Assembly: GCA_019873665.1 (NCBI GenBank)
Contig: JAIOAV010000008.1
Location: 1 to 64,000 of the forward strand
Source: Chloroflexota bacterium
GTDB taxonomy: Bacteria > Chloroflexota > Anaerolineae > JAAYEA01
Direction of reading: 5' to 3'
DNA length: 64,000 nucleotides
In this document: positions 10,113 to 18,459 of the stretch, piece by piece
Position numbering within the stretch: position 1 is the first letter of the stretch
How the letters are laid out: the number at the start of each line of letters is the position of its first letter
The notes under the pieces: generated by a model
What the model saw: only the letters and a program-made list of their open reading frames with translations
The model's database searches: none
What the model was told of the DNA's origin: nothing
Program-made: the position numbers and the translations under genes

Positions 10113-10264
10113 GCCGATCTCCTTCATCAGGTAGCGGTGATTATACACGGGCGGCCCGATCGGGTCAAAAGGAATGGATCGAGCCGCGTCAAGCGCGGCG
10201 ATTTCGTCGCATACCGCAAGCGTGGTAGAATGCGCCAGACACACCAACATACCGTTCCAGGAGG

Positions 10265-11173
10265 ATGACCATGACACGTTTTGCCGGCGTGTGGCCTGCG
10301 CTGGTTACACCGCTCACGCCCGATGATCAGATCAATGTGGCTGCCACGCGGCGGCTGGTGGAGCATCTGCTCAAAACCGGCATCGGTGGCCTGTACGTCG
10401 GCGGCAGCACCGGCGAGGGTGTCCTTCTGCCGACTGCCACCCGCCAGCGGCTGGCAGAGGTGGTGATCGAGCAGGTGAACCACCGCGTGCCGGTGATGGT
10501 GCACGTCGGCGCGGCGGCCACCGCCGACGCCGTGACGCTGGCCGCCCACGCCGCTGCCAGCGGCGCGGACGCCGTGTCCGCCGTTCCCCCCTTTTACTTC
10601 CAGGTTGGCTTTCGCGGCATCAAGGAGCACTACCAGAGGATCGCCGATGCCTCTCCCCTGCCGCTGTACCTGTATTACATCCCCAGCGCTACAGGGGTGA
10701 ACCTGACCGCGGCGCAGATGGCCGAGCTATGCCAGATATCGCATGTGCGCGGTTTCAAGTACACCGCCTACGACCTCCATCTGCTGGAGCAGATCATGGC
10801 GCTGACCGGCGGCAAGATGAACGTCTTCAGCGGGCCAGATCAGCTCTTCCTCCCCTTCCTGGCGCTGGGAGTGGATGGCGCCATCGGCACGACGTACAAC
10901 GTGCTCGCCAGCCACTATGTGCGGCTCTACGGCGCCTTTCAGCAGGGGGATATGGCAACGGCGCGCCGTCTGCAATCGCAGGCGAATCGCGTCATTGACG
11001 TCTTTGTGGGCTATGGCGGTCTGCCGGCCGTCAAGGAGATGATGCGCTTCATCGGGCTGGACTGCGGCGATTGCCGTCGTCCCCTGCGCAAGCTGGACGA
11101 GGGCGAAGTCGCCGCGCTGCGCGCCGCACTGCAAGAGGCACACTTCTGGGAGCTGGCTGACATCGCCGCATAG
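10265..11173 (+). CDS. nanA: N-acetylneuraminate lyase / DHDPS superfamily aldolase (NanA-like)
   Basis: GLYVGGSTGEG, LYYIPSATGVNL, GFKYTAYDLHLLEQI (Schiff-base Lys region), GVDGAIGTTYNV. Confidence 0.75.
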   Translation: MTMTRFAGVWPALVTPLTPDDQINVAATRRLVEHLLKTGIGGLYVGGSTGEGVLLPTATRQRLAEVVIEQVNHRVPVMVHVGAAATADAVTLAAHAAASGADAVSAVPPFYFQVGFRGIKEHYQRIADASPLPLYLYYIPSATGVNLTAAQMAELCQISHVRGFKYTAYDLHLLEQIMALTGGKMNVFSGPDQLFLPFLALGVDGAIGTTYNVLASHYVRLYGAFQQGDMATARRLQSQANRVIDVFVGYGGLPAVKEMMRFIGLDCGDCRRPLRKLDEGEVAALRAALQEAHFWELADIAA

Positions 11174-11211
11174 GACATTGGACAGCGGGCAGCTTTGCGC
11201 GTATAATCCGC

Positions 11212-11354
11212 TGCCTGTAGCCTGGGGCGTATGTGGGCCAGCAAGTAGAGCATATGCGAGGGTGGCGGAGTCCCGCCGGCCGCATTGTCGGTCAGAGTCA
11301 GTGGGCAGAGCAGGGCGAGGCCCCGAATGTGCCAAGTGCATATTGCCACAGGCA
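11212..11354 (+). ncRNA. candidate structured 5' leader RNA
   Basis: TGCCTGT (11212-11218) is the exact reverse complement of ACAGGCA (11348-11354); inner ATATGC (11252-11257) pairs GCATAT (11338-11343); local GGCGG/CCGCC hairpin; SD and ATG follow directly. Confidence 0.35.
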
Positions 11355-11374
11355 AACCATAATCGGAGGGATGA

Positions 11375-12421
11375 ATGAAGCCACTCAACTTTGCCATCAT
11401 CGGCGGGGGCAACATCGGTCGCGTCCATATGGACGCCATCTCCCACATTCCGGATGCCAGAGTGAGCGTCGTCTGCGATGTCTCGCAGGAGAGGGGCTGC
11501 GCTCTCGCCGCCGCGTGCGATGCCTGCTGGGTCGCGAGCTACGAGGAGACTGTGGCGCGACCTGACGTAGATGTGGTTTCCATCTGCACCCCCAGCGGCA
11601 CACACGCCGAGGTTGCTGTCGCCGCGGCCCGCGCCGGGAAACACGTCATCGTCGAGAAGCCCATTGATGTCACGTTGTCGCGTGTTGACCAGATCATCGC
11701 GGCAGCGACAGAGGCAGGCGTCAAGCTCGCTTGCATCTTTCCCCTCCGCTTCATGGAAGGCGTCCACTATACTCGGGAGGCAGTGATGGCGGGTCGTCTG
11801 GGGCGGCTGACGCTGGTGGATGCTTACATCAAGTGGTATCGGCCACAGTCGTACTACACGGGCAGTTGGCGCGGCACGTGGGCGCTGGATGGCGGCGGCG
11901 CGCTGATGAACCAGGGCATCCACAGCATTGACCTCTTGCAGTGGTTCGGCGGCCCCATCAGCACGATCTACGGCCGCACCGCGACACTGGCGCACGAGAT
12001 GGAGACGGAGGACACCGCTGCTGCCGTGCTCACCTTTGACAACGGCGCTATGGGCGTCATCGAGGCCACAACCGCCAGCTGGCCTGGCGATGAGGCGCGG
12101 GTAGAGTTGCATGGCGACCGGGGCACGATCGTGCTGGAGCAGGGGCGCATCGTCCGCTGGAAGCTGGTGGATGCGCCGCCAGGCGAGGAGGAGCGGATGC
12201 TATCGCTGGAAGGGTATCTGGGCAGCGGCGCGCAGGATCCGATGGGGATCAGCTACGAATTGCACCGCCGCCAGCTACAGGATATGGTAGACGCGATTCG
12301 CGAGGACCGCGCGCCAGCCGTGAATGGCGCCGAAGGGCGCAAGGCGGTGGAGATCATCCGCGCCATCTATCGGTCTGCCAAGACGGGTCAGACGGCGCAT
12401 CTGCCGCTGGTGGAATCGTAA
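11375..12421 (+). CDS. Gfo/Idh/MocA family NAD(P)-dependent oxidoreductase
   Basis: [44 protein letters not shown]. Confidence 0.95.
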   Translation: MKPLNFAIIGGGNIGRVHMDAISHIPDARVSVVCDVSQERGCALAAACDACWVASYEETVARPDVDVVSICTPSGTHAEVAVAAARAGKHVIVEKPIDVTLSRVDQIIAAATEAGVKLACIFPLRFMEGVHYTREAVMAGRLGRLTLVDAYIKWYRPQSYYTGSWRGTWALDGGGALMNQGIHSIDLLQWFGGPISTIYGRTATLAHEMETEDTAAAVLTFDNGAMGVIEATTASWPGDEARVELHGDRGTIVLEQGRIVRWKLVDAPPGEEERMLSLEGYLGSGAQDPMGISYELHRRQLQDMVDAIREDRAPAVNGAEGRKAVEIIRAIYRSAKTGQTAHLPLVES

Positions 12422-12444
12422 CGATAAGGCAAGGAGGGCCTATC

Positions 12445-13401
12445 ATGAAACTGGATCTGCTATCCACGCTCAAGGGTTCACTGCTGGAGGGCTTTTTCCC
12501 CGCGGGATGGGACCTGGCCAAGATTGACGAATGCTGCAGCCATGAGCCGCACGCCATCACGTTGCCGCAGAGCTGGTGGCATCCCGAGTTCGCGCCGGTT
12601 CCCTGCGCTACGCTGGCCGATTTCGAGGTCAAGATGGGGCACGAGGTGGCGCTGGAGATCAAGCGCGCCCGCGACGCGGGGCGCGAGCTGATCCTCATCC
12701 TGCCCGTCGGCCCGATGGGGATGTATCGGTGGATCGTCTATTTCCTGCAGGAGTGGGGCGTGAGCTGCTCCCATGTGCATGGCTTTAACATGGACGAGTG
12801 GAGCGATGCCGAGGGGAACACCCTGCCACCTGAGACGCCGGGCGCATTCGAGGGTGCGATGAACGATGCCTTCTACGTGCCGCTGGGCACGTTGACCGTG
12901 CCCAGGGCGCAGCGCCACTTTGCCACGCGCGATTCGCTGCCGCATTACGCGGCGCAGATCGGCGCGCTGCGGGCCAAGGGCGCGCGCCTGGTGACCATCT
13001 ACGGCATCGGGCGCGTCTTTCATATCGCGTTCTGGGAGCCGCATTTTGCCGGCGAGTTCGACTCGTTGGAGGCATGGAAGGCGCAAACGCACCGCCTGGG
13101 CGCCAAGCTCCACCCACTGACCATCGAGCAGAACGCCATTACCTCATTCAAGAGCCGCACCACCTCCATTCCGGCGTATGCCAATACCATCGGGCCGGGC
13201 CTGTTCTTGAAGTCGGATCGTTGCATCGGCGGCTGCGACGGCGTGCTGGGTCGCGGCATGATGTGGCAGGGCGTCAGCCTGTGGGTGACGCTGCGCTACG
13301 GCCCGGACAAATGGGTGCCCTCTAGCTGGATGCCCACCTTGCCGGGGCGGCTCTTTTTCCTGGAAGAGCTGGCCGGACCGCTGGTGGCAGAGGCGAACTA
13401 G
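12445..13401 (+). CDS. glucosamine-6-phosphate deaminase/isomerase-like protein (divergent NagB family)
   Basis: [17 protein letters not shown] and [13 protein letters not shown] align with NagB FNMDEY and GNDGHIAFNEP. Confidence 0.8.
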   Translation: MKLDLLSTLKGSLLEGFFPAGWDLAKIDECCSHEPHAITLPQSWWHPEFAPVPCATLADFEVKMGHEVALEIKRARDAGRELILILPVGPMGMYRWIVYFLQEWGVSCSHVHGFNMDEWSDAEGNTLPPETPGAFEGAMNDAFYVPLGTLTVPRAQRHFATRDSLPHYAAQIGALRAKGARLVTIYGIGRVFHIAFWEPHFAGEFDSLEAWKAQTHRLGAKLHPLTIEQNAITSFKSRTTSIPAYANTIGPGLFLKSDRCIGGCDGVLGRGMMWQGVSLWVTLRYGPDKWVPSSWMPTLPGRLFFLEELAGPLVAEAN

Positions 13402-13455
13402 ACGAGCAGCATGTGCGGTTAGTTGCGCACCCCTAGCACAGCACGGAGGAGCATC

Positions 13456-14754
13456 ATGTTTGCCGGAACGGCCAAGATCGACATCACTCCATCCGGCCCG
13501 GTCTGGATGGATGGCATGATCCGTGCACACCCTTCGGTCGGCGTGCACGACCCGCTCTATGCGCGCGCGCTCGTGCTGGCGAACGACGCAGACGACCTGA
13601 CCACCGCCTACGCCATCGTCTCGGTAGATGTCTGCGGGCTGCGCACGGAGGACCACACGGCAGCGCGACGAGGAGCTGCTATGCGCAGCAGCGTCCCCGT
13701 GTCCCAGATCATCATCGCCACAACGCACACGCACTCTGGCCCCGCAACCATCGGCTTTTTCAACCAGGCCGAGACCGCATACACGCAGGAGCTGATCAGC
13801 AAGCTGGCAGCGCTGGTCGCGGACGCAGCGACGCACCTCCAGCCGGTGAGGATAGGCTGTGCCTCCGGGCGCGAGGATACCATCAGCCACTACCGGCGGT
13901 TGCTAGCTAAGGATGGCCATGTCGTCATGAACTGGGAGCCATATCCCGCGGACCAGCTCGTGGGTCCGCTGGGCAAGCCCGACACGGAGGTGGGCGTGCT
14001 GGTGGCACGCGGCATGGACGGCGCGCCCGTCGCCATCCTTTTCAATCATGCCGGGCATCCCAACGTGCTTTCCGGTGACAACTATCTGCTCAGCGCCGAG
14101 TATCCGGGACTGGCAGAGCGGCTGCTGGAGGCCGAGTTCGGCGGCATGGCGATCTTTGTCAACGGCGCGCAGGGCACGATGGACATTGACGGGCTGCGCG
14201 ACCGAGACTGGGAGGGGATGGAGCGCACCGGCCACGCGCTGGCTGGCGCGGTGGCAGAGGTGGTGCGCAAGCTGGACTTTTCCGAGCAGCCCGCCATCTT
14301 GCGCGGCGGGCACATCAACTACACCATCCCCGCTCGCCGCATCACCGATGGTGAGTGGGAATGGGCGCAGCGCGTTCTGGCCCAGACCGGCGGCAAGGTG
14401 CAGGCGATGGCGGACGGCGTGGGCGACGATTATCTCGCGGTGCTCTACCAGCGCCTGCGCGAAGTGCAGGATCGCGACATTCCCATCGAGCAGACCTGTT
14501 TCGTCATCGGCGACTGCGCCTGGCTCACCTTCCCTGGCGAGCTATACACTGAGATCGGGCAGGAGATCAAGCGGCAGAGCCCCTTCGCGCGCACCTATAT
14601 CATCGGCCTCGCCAATGGGCAGGTGGGCTATATCCCGACACGGCAAGCGATCCATGAGGGCGGCTATGCCGAGGACACGCGCCGTGTGGACGAGGCCGCC
14701 GAGAGCATTGTCCTCGCGCATAGCCTCACCCTGCTACGACAACTACGCGGCTAG
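13456..14754 (+). CDS. neutral/alkaline non-lysosomal ceramidase-like protein
   Basis: GTAKIDITPSGPVWMDGM; IIIATTHTHSGPA; FNHAGHPNVL. Confidence 0.8.
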   Translation: MFAGTAKIDITPSGPVWMDGMIRAHPSVGVHDPLYARALVLANDADDLTTAYAIVSVDVCGLRTEDHTAARRGAAMRSSVPVSQIIIATTHTHSGPATIGFFNQAETAYTQELISKLAALVADAATHLQPVRIGCASGREDTISHYRRLLAKDGHVVMNWEPYPADQLVGPLGKPDTEVGVLVARGMDGAPVAILFNHAGHPNVLSGDNYLLSAEYPGLAERLLEAEFGGMAIFVNGAQGTMDIDGLRDRDWEGMERTGHALAGAVAEVVRKLDFSEQPAILRGGHINYTIPARRITDGEWEWAQRVLAQTGGKVQAMADGVGDDYLAVLYQRLREVQDRDIPIEQTCFVIGDCAWLTFPGELYTEIGQEIKRQSPFARTYIIGLANGQVGYIPTRQAIHEGGYAEDTRRVDEAAESIVLAHSLTLLRQLRG

Positions 14755-14831
14755 GCCATAGGAGACGCCTGCAACAGCAGGTCAGGCAATACAATCCTCA
14801 TAAAGCTAATAGAAGTTGAGCAACCCGGTCC

Positions 14832-14914
14832 GTCATTGCGAGTGCAGTTCCCGCAGCAATCCCTGATAGCTGGGTAGGGGATTGCTGCGGGGGCAAAAGC
14901 CCCCTCGCAATGAC
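14832..14914. repeat. REP/MITE-like interspersed palindromic element
   Basis: Perfect 11-bp terminal inverted repeat GTCATTGCGAG...CTCGCAATGAC, internal 14-bp inverted repeat CCCGCAGCAATCCC/GGGATTGCTGCGGG, hairpin GGGGGCAAAAGCCCCC. Confidence 0.85.
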
Positions 14915-14983
14915 CTGAATGGCCCAAGCTGCGAGTAGTGGTGGGATTTGGCGCGTTAGCCCTGATAGCTCGGCAGATGATAT

Positions 14984-15019
14984 TTGACATTTGGCGCTTC
15001 TATGGTATAATGACCATAG
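14984..15019 (+). promoter_or_regulatory. sigma70-type promoter with overlapping palindromic operator upstream of the GntR gene
   Basis: TTGACA (14984-14989), 16 nt, TATAAT (15006-15011); perfect inverted repeat CTATGGT-ATAATG-ACCATAG at 15000-15019. Confidence 0.75.
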
Positions 15020-15058
15020 CTTGTTATAATGAGTATATCATCTTGATCAGGGAGGCCG

Positions 15059-15805
15059 ATGGAGAACGAGCCGCTCTATCGCCAGGTATATGACCAGCTC
15101 CGACAACGCATCCTGTCCGGCGCCTATCGCCGAGGCGTTGCGCTCCCCTCTGAGCCGCGCCTCTGCGAAGAGTTCGGCGTCAGCCGCATTACCATCCGCC
15201 GCGCCATGCACGAGCTGGCGCTGGATGGCCTCGTCGAGCGGCGGCAGGGGCTGGGAAACTTTGTCCGCAGCACGCCGCAGAACGTCGTGATCGGCCTCTC
15301 CAGCTTTACCTCCGACGTCGCCGCCGGCAATCTGCGCTTGGTGCGCACACTTCTCGCCGATGAGCTCATCCCTGCCAACGAGCAGGTCGCCGCGAAACTA
15401 GGCGTACAGTCCGGTTCGATGGTGCGTCACCTAGTGCGGCTGGACGATGAGGGCGGCATGCCGTTATCGGTGGATGAGGCATTCATCCCACCAGCGTTTG
15501 CCGCCGCTATCACCGCCGAAGTTGCCGGATCGCCACTCTTTATGCACCTCTGGCAGACCGCGTCCAAGATTAGGCTCACCCACACTTTCTATGAGATCGC
15601 CGTGCGGATGCCGGACCCGGTAGATTGCGAGTTGCTGCAGATCGCGCCGGAGGTCCCGTTGCTAGTAACCGGCGAAACGCTGCTGGACGCTAGGAACCGG
15701 CCCCTTGGCTGGATCCTGACGCGATACCGGGGGGATCGGTGCCACCTTGCCGGCACCGTCAAGCTCGTACAACGCGCGACCAAGCAAGGCACGGTAGGGG
15801 AGTGA
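15059..15805 (+). CDS. GntR-family transcriptional regulator with UTRA domain
   Basis: MENEPLYRQVYDQLRQRILSGAYRRGVALPSEPRLCEEFGVSRITIRRAMHELALDGLVERRQGLGNFV. Confidence 0.95.
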   Translation: MENEPLYRQVYDQLRQRILSGAYRRGVALPSEPRLCEEFGVSRITIRRAMHELALDGLVERRQGLGNFVRSTPQNVVIGLSSFTSDVAAGNLRLVRTLLADELIPANEQVAAKLGVQSGSMVRHLVRLDDEGGMPLSVDEAFIPPAFAAAITAEVAGSPLFMHLWQTASKIRLTHTFYEIAVRMPDPVDCELLQIAPEVPLLVTGETLLDARNRPLGWILTRYRGDRCHLAGTVKLVQRATKQGTVGE

Positions 15806-15881
15806 GCGTATCAACGTCAAACGCAGTGGCGCTACTCGCCGCGCCCGGCAAATCTTATTCTGCACCTGAAAGGAGCAAGAG

Positions 15882-17219
15882 ATGAGTAACGCAGACAAGC
15901 TAGCGATTGCAGGGGGAACTCCTGTCCTGAAGCGCAGCGACTATCAGAACTGGCCGATCATTGGGCCAGATGACCGCCGTTTGATCAACGAGGTGTTGGA
16001 TAGCGGCATCGTGGCGGGCGGCACCGCCCCGCAGGTGGCGGCGCTGGAGCGAGAGTGGGCCGAGTACATTGGCACCAAGTATTGCCTCACCACCAACAGC
16101 GGCACGGCGGCGCTGCACATGTCTCTGGCAGCCGTCGGCGTCGGCCCGGGCGACGAGGTGATCACGTCCGCCTTTACCTTTCTCGCTTCCGCATCGTGCG
16201 CGCTGCACCAGAATGCGATCCCTGTGTTCGTGGACATTGACCCGCGCACCTATTGCATGGACCCGGACAAACTGGAGGCAGCGATCACCGAGCGGACGAA
16301 AGCCATCATTCCGGTGCATATCCAGGGCCTGTCTGCTGACATGGACCGCATCATGGCCATCGCCAGGAAGCACCACCTGTATGTCATCGAAGACGCCTGC
16401 CAGGCACACGGGGCCACATACAAGGGGCGCAAGGTCGGCGGCATCGGCGACATCGGCACCTTCAGCCTGAACAATTACAAGAACCTCCCCGGCGGCGAGG
16501 GCGGGCTTTTCAACACCAATAGCCTCGAGTATCTCGAGAAGGCGATGCTCATCCGCTGCTTTGGCGACGAGATCGACGAGGTCAGCCACCGCCGCATCTA
16601 CAATGCCTCGATCCTCGGCTACATGTACCGCAACCAGGAGCTACCCGCGGCGTTTGCCCGGGCGCAGCTGCTGCACCTAGACGAGTATAACGCCATCCGC
16701 ATCGCCAACGCCAACTACCTCACTCAGGAGCTGGCCAAGATCCCGGGTGTGATCCCGCCCTACTGCCCGCCCGAATGCCAGCACGTCTATTTCATGTACA
16801 ATGTGCGCTTTGATCCTACGGCCGCGGGCGTGGACGCATCGCCGCGCCGTTTCCGCATCGCCGTGGAAAAGGCGCTCTATAGGGAAGGCGTGCTCGTCGG
16901 GCAGTGGCAGACGATGCCGGTGCCGGCGCAGGATATCTTCCAGAGCAAGCTGGGCTATGGCGGCTCCTCCTTCCCGTGGGCTGTGAACGAGGCCAAGGGG
17001 ATCAAGTACAACTATGATCCCAACCAATTCCCGGTGGCGCAGGCGCTGTGCGACAGCTACACCATCGTGCACGGCGTGCACGCGCCCAACGGGCGCGAGT
17101 TGATGGACAAGATCGTCGCCGCGTTCCACAAGGTCTTTGCCGATCTGCCGACGGCGCTGGCCCACGCCGACGATGCCATCTACCCGGGCGCGGATGGCCG
17201 CCTCTACGGCGCGGGATAA
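15882..17219 (+). CDS. DegT/DnrJ/EryC1/StrS family PLP-dependent aminotransferase
   Basis: TNSGTAALHMSLAAVGVGPGDEVITSAFTF; VIEDACQAHGATYKGRKVGGIGDIGTFSLNNYKNLPGGEGG with PLP Lys. Confidence 0.95.
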   Translation: MSNADKLAIAGGTPVLKRSDYQNWPIIGPDDRRLINEVLDSGIVAGGTAPQVAALEREWAEYIGTKYCLTTNSGTAALHMSLAAVGVGPGDEVITSAFTFLASASCALHQNAIPVFVDIDPRTYCMDPDKLEAAITERTKAIIPVHIQGLSADMDRIMAIARKHHLYVIEDACQAHGATYKGRKVGGIGDIGTFSLNNYKNLPGGEGGLFNTNSLEYLEKAMLIRCFGDEIDEVSHRRIYNASILGYMYRNQELPAAFARAQLLHLDEYNAIRIANANYLTQELAKIPGVIPPYCPPECQHVYFMYNVRFDPTAAGVDASPRRFRIAVEKALYREGVLVGQWQTMPVPAQDIFQSKLGYGGSSFPWAVNEAKGIKYNYDPNQFPVAQALCDSYTIVHGVHAPNGRELMDKIVAAFHKVFADLPTALAHADDAIYPGADGRLYGAG

Positions 17220-17351
17220 TATGCTGCACCGCAGAAAACGCAGAGCACAGAGGGAGACATTTGAAACCTCGGCATCTCTGCGATATACGAGGTGCGCGGA
17301 CACGAGGCAGTTGCGTGGGCGTTGCAGCACACACGAATGGAGGGTGAAGCG

Positions 17352-18386
17352 GTGAAAAGCAAGGGACTATACGGCAAAAAGCATCTGGACATCCAGGTGC
17401 GGGAGCGCGAGATCGGCGCGCCGGATGTGGATGATGTGATCGTCAAGGTGTACGCCTGCGGTGTGTGCGGCACCGACGTCAACTTTGTGCGCGACTGGAC
17501 AGATGACCCGATGCCACTGGGCCACGAGATCGCTGCCGAGGTGGTCGAGGTCGGCAGAAACGTCACCTCGGTCAAGCCAGGGGACCGCGTGATCGTGGAG
17601 GATTGCTCCATGTGCGGCATCTGCGAGGCGTGCAAGAGCGGCCAGCCGCAGTTCTGCCGCAACATGTACGATCTGGGCGGGCAGCCGGGCATGGGCGAAT
17701 ACCTGCGTGTCCGCTTTAACAGTGTGGACAAGTTCGAGGGGCTGGATTACGTCTCCGCCAGCCTGACAGAGCCGCTGGCCGTCTCGCTCACCGCCGTGCT
17801 CAACGCCGAGATCCCGCTCGGCGGCAGCGTTGTCGTGCTGGGGCCTGGGCCGCTGGGTCTGATGTGCGCTCGCCTGGCCAGACTGCACGGCGCGGGCTTT
17901 GTCGGCATCACCGGCCTTCCCGCAGATAACCCACGCGAAAAGGCGCGGCTGGAGCTGGCGCGGCAGTTCGGCTGCGACATGACTATCGAGGCGGGCAAGC
18001 AAGACATCGAGGACGAGATCAAACACCGTTTCCCCAAAGGGGTGGATCGCGTCATCGTCAGCTCGCCACCGCAAAGCATGTACGACGCTTTCAAGATCAT
18101 CCGCTTTGGCGGCATCATCACCTTCTTTGGCCTGCACTTTGGCGGCAAGAACGTCATTGATCTCGACGTGAATGACATGATCTTTCGCAAGATCACACTC
18201 CGCCCGACTTTTGCCGAGCCGGCGATCAACTTCCCCATCTCCAATCGGCTGCTGCGCGATGACCTGGTGGATGCCAAGGCGCTGGTTACACACACCTTCC
18301 GCTGGGGCGAGGAGAAAGAGACGCTGCGTGCCATCATAGATGGCAGCCAGCCGATCATCAAAGCGGTGATGCTGCCACACGGGTAG
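17352..18386 (+). CDS. Zn-dependent medium-chain alcohol dehydrogenase family protein
   Basis: VKVYACGVCGTDVNFV, GHEIAAEVVEVG, structural-Zn Cys cluster CSMCGICEACKSGQPQFC; GTG start after GGAGGGTG. Confidence 0.9.
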   Translation: MKSKGLYGKKHLDIQVREREIGAPDVDDVIVKVYACGVCGTDVNFVRDWTDDPMPLGHEIAAEVVEVGRNVTSVKPGDRVIVEDCSMCGICEACKSGQPQFCRNMYDLGGQPGMGEYLRVRFNSVDKFEGLDYVSASLTEPLAVSLTAVLNAEIPLGGSVVVLGPGPLGLMCARLARLHGAGFVGITGLPADNPREKARLELARQFGCDMTIEAGKQDIEDEIKHRFPKGVDRVIVSSPPQSMYDAFKIIRFGGIITFFGLHFGGKNVIDLDVNDMIFRKITLRPTFAEPAINFPISNRLLRDDLVDAKALVTHTFRWGEEKETLRAIIDGSQPIIKAVMLPHG

Positions 18387-18459
18387 TCAGGTCCATCGTC
18401 GGACAGGGGCGAGCGGTGTGCTCACTCTCGTACTGCGCCCTAGATAGGAGGTACTCCTC

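Noticed and set aside
11212-11354. Known riboswitch classes for the Gfo/Idh leader (cobalamin, SAM, glmS, ykkC)
   Set aside because: None of the signature core sequences I know for these classes were recognised, so it is reported only as an unclassified structured leader
10727-12112. 461-aa minus-strand ORF
   Set aside because: Antisense shadow of the NanA-like and Gfo/Idh genes; no domain motif
14755-15058. Insertion sequence or CRISPR repeat
   Set aside because: No transposase ORF, no spacer-repeat periodicity; structure fits a single REP/MITE-like element
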